From: Gammaproteobacteria bacterium TMED104
GTDB taxonomy: Bacteria; Pseudomonadota; Gammaproteobacteria; Magnimaribacterales; D2472
NCBI GenBank assembly: GCA_002172535.2
Contig: NHFF02000027.1
Coordinates: forward strand, 1-39,659
DNA length: 39,659 nucleotides
Direction: 5' to 3'
Numbering within the stretch: the stretch's first letter is position 1; every line of letters starts with the position of its first letter. The notes below the pieces were generated by a model. It saw only the letters and a list, made by a program, of their open reading frames with translations, was not told where the DNA came from and made no database searches. Positions 25,570-33,299 of this stretch are shown in pieces. The position numbers and the translations under genes were made by a program.

Positions 25570-26805
25570 GTGAGTTTATCAGTAAATAGACTCCTTGGAT
25601 TAAGCATTGTTGGCGGAGCAACTCTATCTCTATTTACTTCGCTGAGATTTTCTTTTTTTGGACTCGGAGAACTGTTGATAATTTTTAGTTTTTTTTTAAC
25701 AAATTTTTCTAGAATACCACCCATCAATCTCTCAAATTATCCATTTACTATTTTTTGGGCTGTCTACATTACCGCGTCTCTTATGGGAGCATTTTTAAAT
25801 CTAACTATACTTAATAATCAAACTGGGACAACAGCAAAAATGAGCCTTGATTTGTTTGCATATATTTTTATTTTTGCTACTGCTTTCACTCTTGAAGCAA
25901 ACATAAATCAAAAATCAATAAACCCTTGGCAGTTACTTAAAGGATTCATCATTCTTTCATCAATTATCTTGACCATTCTTCTTCTTATTAGTTTTTATAC
26001 ACCAAGTTTATTAGGTTTAGCTCTCATGTACGATGAAACAAGTTTTGCTCCACTGGTAACCAACGTTCATCAGATAACAATGTTTTATATAATCCTTCCA
26101 TTTTTATGTATAGGTATTTTGATGAAAGAGTATGAGATTTATCCTGAACAGAATAGTATTTTTAAAACCATTCTTCTATTAACTCTCTTTTGTACAACCA
26201 TTTATATGGCGTTGACCGCTCAGGCAACAAAAGCCGTGGTTGGATTTTGGCTTGGAGTTGCATGCCTATTTCTTTTCTACTTTATTTCAAAGTCTGGAAT
26301 TATTTTAAGATCACTAATCATATATTCATTAATAATTTGTATTGTATTTATTTTTTATTATTTTGATCTGTTAAGAATTTTTTCGGATTTTTTTGTAGAT
26401 GCAGATGGCATTGATGGTGCTAGAGCACATCTGTATGGTGGGGCACTGAATTTGATTTCTGAGTCACCAATTTTAGGAAGGGGTCCTGGTGGACATATTT
26501 GGAAGGGCGAGCTTTATTGGGATGTACACCAAACATTTCTAACTGCTTTTATTCAGGCAGGAATTATTGGATTTGTAAGCTTAATGCTATTAATTTACAG
26601 ATTTGCAAGAGATATTTTTAACGAGAGTATTTTTCTAGCATCCATGGCTCCATTAGCTATTTACGCCCTAGGTGGGGATATATTAAGAAGATTGCCTGTT
26701 TGGATTCTTCTAATCTTGATAATGTATGCGGTGAGGCATGTTCGCCTAGAATCATATAAGAAAACCGATAATACGCCTCACCAAATGACTACTTTTAACA
26801 CTTAA
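25570..26805 (+). CDS. O-antigen polymerase/ligase-family membrane protein (Wzy or WaaL)
   Basis: A 411-residue protein with about 10-12 membrane segments. Near the C-terminal third is a long periplasmic-type loop with RAHLYGGALNLISESPILG (about 280-298), GRGPGGHIW and DVHQTFLTAFIQAGIIGF (about 316-333). The pattern of Arg, a Gly-x-Gly-Pro-Gly motif and a downstream His in the loop is that of the Wzy_C/O-antigen ligase family (PF04932). Polymerase and ligase cannot be separated by sequence alone. Because the locus has wzx and wzz but no other polymerase candidate, I favour Wzy. The start is GTG at 25570, 12 bases after wzz. Confidence 0.8.
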   Translation: MSLSVNRLLGLSIVGGATLSLFTSLRFSFFGLGELLIIFSFFLTNFSRIPPINLSNYPFTIFWAVYITASLMGAFLNLTILNNQTGTTAKMSLDLFAYIFIFATAFTLEANINQKSINPWQLLKGFIILSSIILTILLLISFYTPSLLGLALMYDETSFAPLVTNVHQITMFYIILPFLCIGILMKEYEIYPEQNSIFKTILLLTLFCTTIYMALTAQATKAVVGFWLGVACLFLFYFISKSGIILRSLIIYSLIICIVFIFYYFDLLRIFSDFFVDADGIDGARAHLYGGALNLISESPILGRGPGGHIWKGELYWDVHQTFLTAFIQAGIIGFVSLMLLIYRFARDIFNESIFLASMAPLAIYALGGDILRRLPVWILLILIMYAVRHVRLESYKKTDNTPHQMTTFNT

Positions 26806-26827
26806 TTTCAGGTAAAATCACCTAGAA

Positions 26828-29578
26828 ATGCAATCTCATAAACTTATATCATTGTCGGTTTTAGTAACGATTTTTGTTCTAACAAATCACTTACATGCTC
26901 AATCTCCTGAAATCCAAAAATCTTTAGAAAGGGCTTTAGGCACTTCTTCACAAGCTCGAATGAATCAATCCCTTCAAGAGGAAAGGGAAGTTGTAAATAT
27001 TGATAACTCTGTTAAACAATATGATGAGTTAGACAGGCTTGTTGAGGAACAAAAATATTTGGAGAGACAGATTGAAGCTCGAAAAGAACTAGCAACTAAA
27101 TTATGTTTCTTAGATGATAAGGCATGTTACCTAATAGATAATTATTCTAAATTTAAATCACAAGAATCAAGTGAATTATTGCTTGATGATCTAGAACTTT
27201 TCGGGAAAGATTTATTTACGGGTTATCCACTTAACTTTGATGTTGTAGATAATACACCTGTACCTGATTTTTATATATTAGGATATGGAGATGTTTTGAC
27301 TGTAAACGTCCTTGGTCCCAAACCCTCCTTAGATTTTTATCCTATTGGAAGAGACGGAACTCTTAATTTGCCAGAGTTTGGATCAATTTATATACAAAAC
27401 CTTACTTTCAAAGAAGCACAAGAAAAAATTTCTAACTTTATTTCTTCAAAAGGAATAGGAGCAGATGTTCAAATTTCCATAAAAAAATTAAAAAATATTA
27501 CAGTTAATGTGGGTGGATCTACTCGTTATCCAGGTACGTATAAAATTTCTAGTCAATCGTCTGCCTTGAATGTTATTGCTGCAGTTGGAGGTCTAGTAGG
27601 AAATCCTTCATTGAGAAATGTAAAAATAACTTCAGCTGATGGATCAGTTGTTTATGAGGATTTATATGACAGCTTAATATTTGGAACTGCATCAGGCACA
27701 ACCTATCTAAAAAGTGGAGATATTATTAACATTCCTCCAGCTGAAAATTTTGTATATCTGCTTGGCAACGTAAACAGACAAGCAATATATGAATTTAAGG
27801 AGGGAGAGACTACCTCTGATCTTGTAAAAATGGGGCTAGGCTTCAAACCAAATACTGACGATTTCATGGTTGTAAAAAGGCTGAATGAGCTTGGATCTTA
27901 TGTTTCACTGATGGCGACCTCTTCAAACCCTGTTAAGTTAAAAAAAGGAGATATTTTAGAAGTTAACCAGTATGAAAATCGGTTTGTAGATGGCATCGAG
28001 ATTTACGGTGCAATAAGAAGGCCTGGTAAATATCAACTCTCTAATGATGCTAAGCTTTCTTCTATCATTTCCTTGGAAAATGATTTAATTGAATCAACAT
28101 ATCTTCCAATCTTTGTAGTTCAACGCTTCAATCCATTGTCAAACAATTGGAAGTACAAATTTTACAATCTAATGAATAGAAATGAATTCAATGAAATCAA
28201 TATTCTCCCAAAAGATAGAATATTCTTTCTATCAAAAAATGATATTAATTTCCTAAATTCATTTCAGCTTGCTAATTTTTTAAAATCAGCAAGTCAGAAT
28301 TATTTTCAGGCCAGAAACTCAGTTTATGATAACTTTAACAGCGAGCCAGCATCCATGGACTCCAAAGAAGAAAATTCAAACACTATTTCTAGCTTAAAAA
28401 TTATTAATGAAAGAATTACAAATCTTGAGAGCGAAGTTGCAATTAGTTCATCCCAGCAAAAAACAAGTAATGATGTAATATGTTTTGATAATCTTTCAGC
28501 AACGTTAACACAGAATTTTCTAAAGGAGATATATCAAAAAACTTCATCATTTCTCCCAAAAAATAACTCAAGTTGCACAGATTTATTTTCAAAACATAGT
28601 TTTTTATTAGCTGCAGTTCTTCAAAATACTAAAGTTGTTTTTGGTGATGTAGATTCTCCTGGAATATATCCTGTTGGAGGGAAAGTTTTTATAAATGGAA
28701 TTTTTGATTACGTTCATGCATCGGGAGATTATGAAGACTTTAATCTTTCAATTAACAATGTCATTACAAATCAAAAAAATGCAATTATAGATTCATCAAA
28801 TCTTAGCTTCTTAACCTTTAACAAGGTCAATCAGGATCAATTAAGCAGATTTGTTCACTTGTCTGGTGAATTTGTTAATCCAGGAACCTATCCTATTTTT
28901 GACGGAGATACCGTTACTGATATATATGAAAGGGCTGGTGGTTTTAAGGAAACTGCTTTTCCTAGTGGTGCAATCTTTACTAGAGAATATCTCAAGCAGG
29001 AAGAGGAAAATACACTCAAGCTTTTCAGGAATAATCTTTCAGATATCTTAACAAACGCTATATCGAATGGTTATTTGCAGCAAAATCCAACAGACTTAAT
29101 GGTGCTTATGGATGTGATGGCTCAAGCAAATTCCGTTGCTGTAAGTGGTAGGCTTGTTACCGACTTACGTCCTAGTATAAAAAATTCATCAAAGGATTTG
29201 ACACTGCTTGATGGAGATATGATATTTATGCCACGTAAAACCAATACCATTAATGTAAGCGGTCAAGTTTTAAATCCCACCTCACTAGTTTACTCTCCTG
29301 ATTCTAAACCTTATGACTATATAAATTCTGCTGGTGGTCTAAAAGATGGCGCAGATAAATCAAGTATCTATGTTATTAACCCTAATGGTGAAACCTTTAA
29401 TTTGAGAGCATCTCGTTCACTAGGATTCAAGGCCAAGCATTCAATAATGCCGGGCGCTACTATAATTGTACCTAGAAAGGCCAGAAACTTAGATGGATTA
29501 GGATTGGTAGAAAGGATTGCTCCTACAATTGCAAGTCTATCTGTTACCGCAGCATCTATTGCCGCAATACAAGATTAA
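26828..29578 (+). CDS. Large Wza-like outer-membrane polysaccharide export protein with multiple SLBB domains
   Basis: Predicted periplasmic/outer-membrane export channel component, 916 residues. A signal peptide covers about 1-24 (LHAQ cleavage, no lipobox cysteine). A coiled-coil-like segment lies about 45-90. The polysaccharide-export domain (PF02563 type) starts near 146 with DFYILGYGDVLTVNV. SLBB-like repeats with the GxVxxPGxY theme begin near 223, 309, 390, 602, 676 and 807. A Ser/Asn/Gln-rich linker with coiled-coil character lies about 500-550. E. coli Wza is about 380 residues with two or three SLBB units, so this is an enlarged form of the kind found beside yjbH genes. The absence of lipidation is unlike Wza. 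Confidence 0.87.
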   Translation: MQSHKLISLSVLVTIFVLTNHLHAQSPEIQKSLERALGTSSQARMNQSLQEEREVVNIDNSVKQYDELDRLVEEQKYLERQIEARKELATKLCFLDDKACYLIDNYSKFKSQESSELLLDDLELFGKDLFTGYPLNFDVVDNTPVPDFYILGYGDVLTVNVLGPKPSLDFYPIGRDGTLNLPEFGSIYIQNLTFKEAQEKISNFISSKGIGADVQISIKKLKNITVNVGGSTRYPGTYKISSQSSALNVIAAVGGLVGNPSLRNVKITSADGSVVYEDLYDSLIFGTASGTTYLKSGDIINIPPAENFVYLLGNVNRQAIYEFKEGETTSDLVKMGLGFKPNTDDFMVVKRLNELGSYVSLMATSSNPVKLKKGDILEVNQYENRFVDGIEIYGAIRRPGKYQLSNDAKLSSIISLENDLIESTYLPIFVVQRFNPLSNNWKYKFYNLMNRNEFNEINILPKDRIFFLSKNDINFLNSFQLANFLKSASQNYFQARNSVYDNFNSEPASMDSKEENSNTISSLKIINERITNLESEVAISSSQQKTSNDVICFDNLSATLTQNFLKEIYQKTSSFLPKNNSSCTDLFSKHSFLLAAVLQNTKVVFGDVDSPGIYPVGGKVFINGIFDYVHASGDYEDFNLSINNVITNQKNAIIDSSNLSFLTFNKVNQDQLSRFVHLSGEFVNPGTYPIFDGDTVTDIYERAGGFKETAFPSGAIFTREYLKQEEENTLKLFRNNLSDILTNAISNGYLQQNPTDLMVLMDVMAQANSVAVSGRLVTDLRPSIKNSSKDLTLLDGDMIFMPRKTNTINVSGQVLNPTSLVYSPDSKPYDYINSAGGLKDGADKSSIYVINPNGETFNLRASRSLGFKAKHSIMPGATIIVPRKARNLDGLGLVERIAPTIASLSVTAASIAAIQD

Positions 29579-29591
29579 TTTGTTTTTTTGA

Positions 29592-31748
29592 ATGATCACT
29601 ACCAATATACTAAGGCTAATTTTAGTCTTATTTTTTGTTGGTCAGATTAATGCATCGAGACTAGATTACTTATTCCCTTACAATAATCCGTCATTTTCTG
29701 ATTATGGCACATTAGGACTAATACAAATGCCAAATTCAAGATTTCTTGAAGAGGGTTCTTTAGGCTTTGTTTGGTCTAGAAATGAGCCTTACATGCGTGG
29801 CGGTATTGTTGCGTATCCATTTAATTGGTTTGAGATCATTTATAAATATACGGATATCAATGATGCCCTATATTCAAATGTTAAAGCTTATAGTGGCGGT
29901 CAATCACTTAAAGATAAGGGTTTTGATGTCAAATTCAGATTGCTTGAGGAATCGTATTATCTTCCCTCAATATCATTTGGATTTAGAGATTTTGGAGGTA
30001 CAAATAGATTTCAATCAGAATATCTAGTGGCAAGCAAGTTTATTAATAATTTTGATTTTACTCTTGGCGTCGGATGGGGAGTAATGTCGGGAGGTAATTT
30101 CAGTTATAAAAATCCGCTAACTGATCTGGCTGATACTTTTATAGAAAGAGCCGCAAATGATGGAACCGGAGGTACTTTCTCAACTAATGCATGGCTAAGC
30201 GGAAGAAATATTGGTCTTTTTGGAGGAGTTGAATGGATGCTCCCAAATGCAAAAGGACATCGAATTAAGCTTGAATTTGATTCAAATAACTATGATAAAG
30301 ATTACCTTCCATTAGAGGGAAAGAGACCAATTAAAGCTGATACTAATGTGAATATTGGATACACAGTTCCGATTAATAACCTATTACAACTAAACTTTGG
30401 CATAACAAGAGGAAATACTTTTCAATTTGGATTTTCATTTACACATAATTATGGCCAAAGAACACCATTCTTTAATAAAACTGATAAGCCTAAGAGGGTA
30501 AAAAATGCAGAGATTATAAAATCTCTTAATTCTGAAAATAAACAATATCTTTATCTTACTTCTTTAAGAGATCTTCAGCTCGAGGGAATTTATCTTCAAT
30601 ATGCAAAACTAGAGGATGAAACATACACAGTTCGATATTCACATTCAAAATACTACAATGCAACCACTGCGATTGGTAGAGCTGCTCGCATTATTGACCA
30701 AATTGCGCCTGATGATGTTAAAACTATTAATTTAGGAGAAATTAACGGCCCATTTATAAATTTTGATGCTGAAATAGATAGGCATAGCTTCAATCTCAAT
30801 GCTAAAAGCCAAGATTACTCCACATCTTTTTCTACTATTAATTTTAAATCCAAGAAATTAGATGTAAATGAATATGAATTTAAACCTAAAGCTAAATTTC
30901 CTTTTTGGTCATATTCCTTTGGTCCTGCTCTAAGATCTCACATTGGAGGGCCAGATGGATTTGCTCTCGGTCAGTTATGGTTGAGAGGAGATGGCAGAAT
31001 TGTCTTCGATAGAAATAACTCTATTACAGGATCAGTCGGTGTTGGTGTATATGATAATTTTGACGAACTTAAACAGAAATCCAATAGTATTTTGCCACAC
31101 GTTAGAACTGAAATCGTGCAATATTTGAAGGGTACAAGAGACTACAATATTACTAGAATACAGTATGACAATATTCAAAAACCCTCCAGTAATTTCTATA
31201 CAAGATTTTCTGTTGGTATTTTTGAAGAAATGTTTGGTGGTATAGGTGGTGAAATTTTATATCGACCATTTAACTCAAATTTTGGCGTAGGTGTTGATAT
31301 GTATTGGGTTAAACAGAGAGATTATGATGGCATGTTAGATTTTATTGATTATTCAGTGGTTACCGGGCACACAACATTATATATTCAGGAACCAAGAACA
31401 AATGTATTGGTAAGGTTAATTGGCGGGAGATATTTAGCAAAAGATTCAGGTGTTACTTTGGATGTATCTAGAAAATTTAAATCAGGCCTTAGTATGGGAA
31501 TTTTTGCAAGTAAAACAGATATCAGTCAGGAAGAATTTGGTGAGGGAAGCTTTGATAAAGGATTCTATTTCAATATGCCTCTAGAGATATTTTTCCAAAG
31601 TTACAACAAGGCTGTTACTGGTTATGGATTAAGGCCGATAACTCGAGATGGTGCCCAAAGGCTAATTACGGGATATGATTTATGGGGTGTAACTAATTCT
31701 GCATCTTTCAATACACTTAATAGAACAAAAGATTATATTTATGATTAA
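29592..31748 (+). CDS. yjbH: YjbH/GfcD-like outer-membrane exopolysaccharide protein
   Basis: A 718-residue protein with a signal peptide (about 1-22, QINAS). The mature N-terminus, with NNPSFSDYGTLGLIQMPNSR (about 30-49), is the DUF940/YjbH signature (family: GxxGLxxxPTAR-like). Next come GGIVAYPFNWFEIIYKYTD and FRLLEESYYLPSISFGFRDF, alternating amphipathic strands expected for a beta-barrel. The second half is also rich in alternating aromatic strands, and the protein ends in a long C-terminal tail. In E. coli, YjbH/GfcD forms part of the yjbEFGH/gfc operons for exopolysaccharide or group 4 capsule. It lies 13 bases after the SLBB gene and overlaps the lipoprotein gene by 8 bases. Confidence 0.85.
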   Translation: MITTNILRLILVLFFVGQINASRLDYLFPYNNPSFSDYGTLGLIQMPNSRFLEEGSLGFVWSRNEPYMRGGIVAYPFNWFEIIYKYTDINDALYSNVKAYSGGQSLKDKGFDVKFRLLEESYYLPSISFGFRDFGGTNRFQSEYLVASKFINNFDFTLGVGWGVMSGGNFSYKNPLTDLADTFIERAANDGTGGTFSTNAWLSGRNIGLFGGVEWMLPNAKGHRIKLEFDSNNYDKDYLPLEGKRPIKADTNVNIGYTVPINNLLQLNFGITRGNTFQFGFSFTHNYGQRTPFFNKTDKPKRVKNAEIIKSLNSENKQYLYLTSLRDLQLEGIYLQYAKLEDETYTVRYSHSKYYNATTAIGRAARIIDQIAPDDVKTINLGEINGPFINFDAEIDRHSFNLNAKSQDYSTSFSTINFKSKKLDVNEYEFKPKAKFPFWSYSFGPALRSHIGGPDGFALGQLWLRGDGRIVFDRNNSITGSVGVGVYDNFDELKQKSNSILPHVRTEIVQYLKGTRDYNITRIQYDNIQKPSSNFYTRFSVGIFEEMFGGIGGEILYRPFNSNFGVGVDMYWVKQRDYDGMLDFIDYSVVTGHTTLYIQEPRTNVLVRLIGGRYLAKDSGVTLDVSRKFKSGLSMGIFASKTDISQEEFGEGSFDKGFYFNMPLEIFFQSYNKAVTGYGLRPITRDGAQRLITGYDLWGVTNSASFNTLNRTKDYIYD

Positions 31749-32343
31749 GAGTTTTCATACAGCCGTTCTTTGCCTGATAATAATTTCTTCTTGCACTACC
31801 GGAAGCATTACCTTTCAAAATTTATATACAAGCATTAAGCCAATTGTAAATCCTGATAAATCAATCCCTGACGAATACAATGAAGATTTTCCATACGCTT
31901 ATGCATCAGTAAGGGTAGGTAGAGGCCAAATAATTTATGTGGTTTTATCAGAAGCAGATAATAAAGTTCTAAGATGGATTTCTAATGACGGTTTTGAAAT
32001 CAAGACTATTAATGGGAAGATCATTGCTTCTAACGGGCTGGAAAAAAATATTTCTTTTTTAAATGCAAATCATGAACTTGCCTTATCAAATATAAAAGAA
32101 ATGAATTTTGTTGTGAGTATTTCTTCTGATACTCATACTGCTTTTGATGCAAATATGAATTTAATAAGAAAGAAAAAAGATGAGTTTATAGAAGAAGAAT
32201 TTTCAATCAAGTCAATCAAATGGAGCGGCAAGAATAAATTTTATTTAAATAACGAAGGTAAAGTTTATAGATCAATCAATTTCATCAATCCCTTGATGCC
32301 AAGAGTAGAGATGAATTTTTATAAATTACACAAGGATCACTAA
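31741..32343 (+). CDS. yjbF: YjbF/GfcB-like lipoprotein
   Basis: A 200-residue predicted lipoprotein. The signal peptide ends in the lipobox IISSC (Cys about residue 18) followed by TTGS. The body reads like YjbF/GfcB proteins: a long beta-rich domain with YAYASVRVGRGQIIYVVLSE (about 52-71), LRWISNDGFEIKTINGKII (about 78-96), a region of paired strands, then a C-terminal SIKWSGKNKFYLNNEG segment. In E. coli the corresponding gene lies in the same operon as yjbH. It is the last gene of the long + strand run; its TAA sits next to the A-tract and hairpin that form the terminator of the opposite gene. Confidence 0.8.
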   Translation: MIKSFHTAVLCLIIISSCTTGSITFQNLYTSIKPIVNPDKSIPDEYNEDFPYAYASVRVGRGQIIYVVLSEADNKVLRWISNDGFEIKTINGKIIASNGLEKNISFLNANHELALSNIKEMNFVVSISSDTHTAFDANMNLIRKKKDEFIEEEFSIKSIKWSGKNKFYLNNEGKVYRSINFINPLMPRVEMNFYKLHKDH

Positions 32344-32369
32344 AAAAAATGGCCCATTATTGGGCCATT
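32342..32369 (-). terminator. Rho-independent terminator of the minus-strand low-complexity gene
   Basis: A 9-bp perfect stem (AATGGCCCA / TGGGCCATT, 32348-32356 with 32361-32369) closes a TTAT loop. Read on the minus strand it is followed by a run of eight T (32349-32342, partly within the stem), as an intrinsic terminator needs. On the + strand no T-run follows, so it is at best a weak terminator for yjbF. Confidence 0.8.
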
Positions 32370-32388
32370 AAAATTAGGCTTTAAATAT

Positions 32389-33048
32389 TTATTGAGTAGT
32401 AGCAATAGTCGCTGTAGAGGTTGATGATATCTCAACTTCAACTTCAGTTGGAACAACAACTGTCTCTTCAACTATCTCTTCTATCTCTTGAAGTACTTCC
32501 GTATCAACAACGACCTCAACAACTTCTTCAACTATGATTTCGTTGCCTTGTGCATCAACTTCTACGATTACAGTGCCTGCACCTGTATTTGTTTCAACGG
32601 TTGCAGTAGCTGTTTGAGTAGCTGTAGCTGTTGTAGTAGCAGCAGCAGTAGCTGTAGCCGTTTGAGTGGCTGTCGCTGTAGATGTCGATGTTGAAGTAGC
32701 TGTAGCTGTTGAAGTAGAAGTTACAGGGAAACTAATTATTGTAGTTGGCGCTGGAGTAGGCGCTGGAGTAGGAGATGGTTGTGGCCCTAATGTAGGCGCT
32801 GGAGTAGGTGCAGGTGCAGCAGCTCCTCCGCCTCCAGAGTCTGCAGCAGCGGCAATAGCAGCAGCAGCAGCAACAGCAGCAGCAATAGCTCCAGCAGATA
32901 GTGATCCTTGAGCTTCTTCTTGAGCTACAGAATCATCATTAGTAGCAGCGCCTGAATCGTTAGATTCTTGAGCTACAAGGTTATTTCCAAATAGTGCCGC
33001 TAAAAAACCAGTAAGTAATACGTTAAACTTATTTTTAATCTTTGCCAT
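32389..33048 (-). CDS. Secreted low-complexity Ala/Pro/Thr/Glu-rich protein, YjbE/GfcA-like in layout
   Basis: A 219-residue protein made almost wholly of biased sequence. A signal peptide (1-26, cleavage after LVA) is followed by an acidic linker (27-48). Next come an Ala-rich hydrophobic segment (about 50-69), a GGGG turn (72-75), a Pro/Ala/Thr stretch with APTPAPT-type repeats (about 77-103), a Thr/Ser/Ala stretch (about 109-150), a Val/Glu stretch (about 158-197) and a Ser/Thr tail. No enzyme motif exists. The reading strand is supported by a signal peptide, a Shine-Dalgarno site, a TATAAT box and a strong terminator. E. coli YjbE and GfcA, encoded beside yjbFGH/gfcBCD, have the same order of signal peptide, small hydrophobic segment, Gly turn and Thr-rich tail; here the gene is convergent with the yjbH-yjbF pair. 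Homology is not proven. Confidence 0.75.
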   Translation of the reverse strand: MAKIKNKFNVLLTGFLAALFGNNLVAQESNDSGAATNDDSVAQEEAQGSLSAGAIAAAVAAAAAIAAAADSGGGGAAAPAPTPAPTLGPQPSPTPAPTPAPTTIISFPVTSTSTATATSTSTSTATATQTATATAAATTTATATQTATATVETNTGAGTVIVEVDAQGNEIIVEEVVEVVVDTEVLQEIEEIVEETVVVPTEVEVEISSTSTATIATTQ

Positions 33049-33052
33049 AATT

Positions 33053-33058
33053 TTTCCT
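33053..33058 (-). promoter_or_regulatory. Shine-Dalgarno site of the low-complexity protein gene
   Basis: On the minus strand AGGAAA lies 4 bases upstream of the ATG at 33048 (AGGA core 6 bases upstream), supporting this start and the choice of strand. Confidence 0.6.
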
Positions 33059-33104
33059 GTTTATTCTCTGACTAGATGCATTTTGAGATGACCCAGTAAA
33101 AGGA

Positions 33105-33110
33105 ATTATA
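33105..33110 (-). promoter_or_regulatory. Candidate -10 box of the low-complexity protein gene
   Basis: The minus strand reads TATAAT here, about 57 bases before the start codon. The upstream hexamer at the proper spacing (ATGTAC) is a poor -35. The 173-base gap to tRNA-Pro is very A/T-rich and must hold promoters for both directions. Confidence 0.45.
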
Positions 33111-33199
33111 TCTTTTTATGAGATTTTGTACATATTTTATGTTTTTTTTTAACAATAAAATAAACTAAATTCTTTTTAGTTAATTATTTAGTGTAATAC

Positions 33200-33205
33200 T
33201 ATATT
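33200..33205 (+). promoter_or_regulatory. Possible -10 box of tRNA-Pro
   Basis: TATATT ends 16 bases before the mature tRNA, and TAGTTA lies 17 bases upstream as a weak -35. This is pattern evidence only. Confidence 0.3.
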
Positions 33206-33221
33206 ATGAATTTTTGGTATT

Positions 33222-33298
33222 CGGGATGTAGCGCAGCCTGGTAGCGCACCACACTGGGGGTGTGGTGGTCGTCGGTTCAAATCCGGCCATCCCGACCA
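33222..33298 (+). tRNA. tRNA-Pro (GGG)
   Basis: A complete cloverleaf of 77 bases with encoded CCA. The acceptor CGGGATG pairs with CATCCCG. The anticodon stem CCACA/TGTGG encloses the loop CTGGGGG, so the anticodon is GGG at 33256-33258, with G at position 37 as expected for tRNA-Pro. The T arm is GTCGG (33271-33275) with CCGGC (33283-33287), with a G-C pair next to one mismatch-tolerant end. It stands alone, with its 3' end 1 base from the stop of the convergent oxidoreductase gene. Confidence 0.97.
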
Positions 33299-33299
33299 T

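Larger units (their letters stand above)
9181..33048. other. Surface-polysaccharide biosynthesis and export locus
   Basis: A continuous run of polysaccharide genes fills the space between tRNA-Cys and tRNA-Pro. The order is glycosyltransferase, WbpA-B-D-E-I set, second aminotransferase/SDR/acyltransferase set, WbpG/HisH2/HisF2 set, glycosyltransferase, wzx, 4-epimerase, wzz, wzy-like, SLBB export protein, yjbH, yjbF, and the convergent low-complexity gene. All but the last are on the + strand with gaps of about 100 bases or less. Housekeeping genes stop sharply at the left tRNA and restart at the right one. Confidence 0.85.

Noticed and set aside
32560-32830. CRISPR-like or intergenic repeat array
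   Set aside because: The repeats are short, imperfect, in frame and without unique spacers; they encode low-complexity protein.
32488-32911. Plus-strand Cys/Ser-rich and Val/Ala/Gly-rich open frames in the repeat region
   Set aside because: They are antisense shadows of the repetitive coding sequence; the minus strand has a signal peptide, Shine-Dalgarno site, -10 box and terminator.
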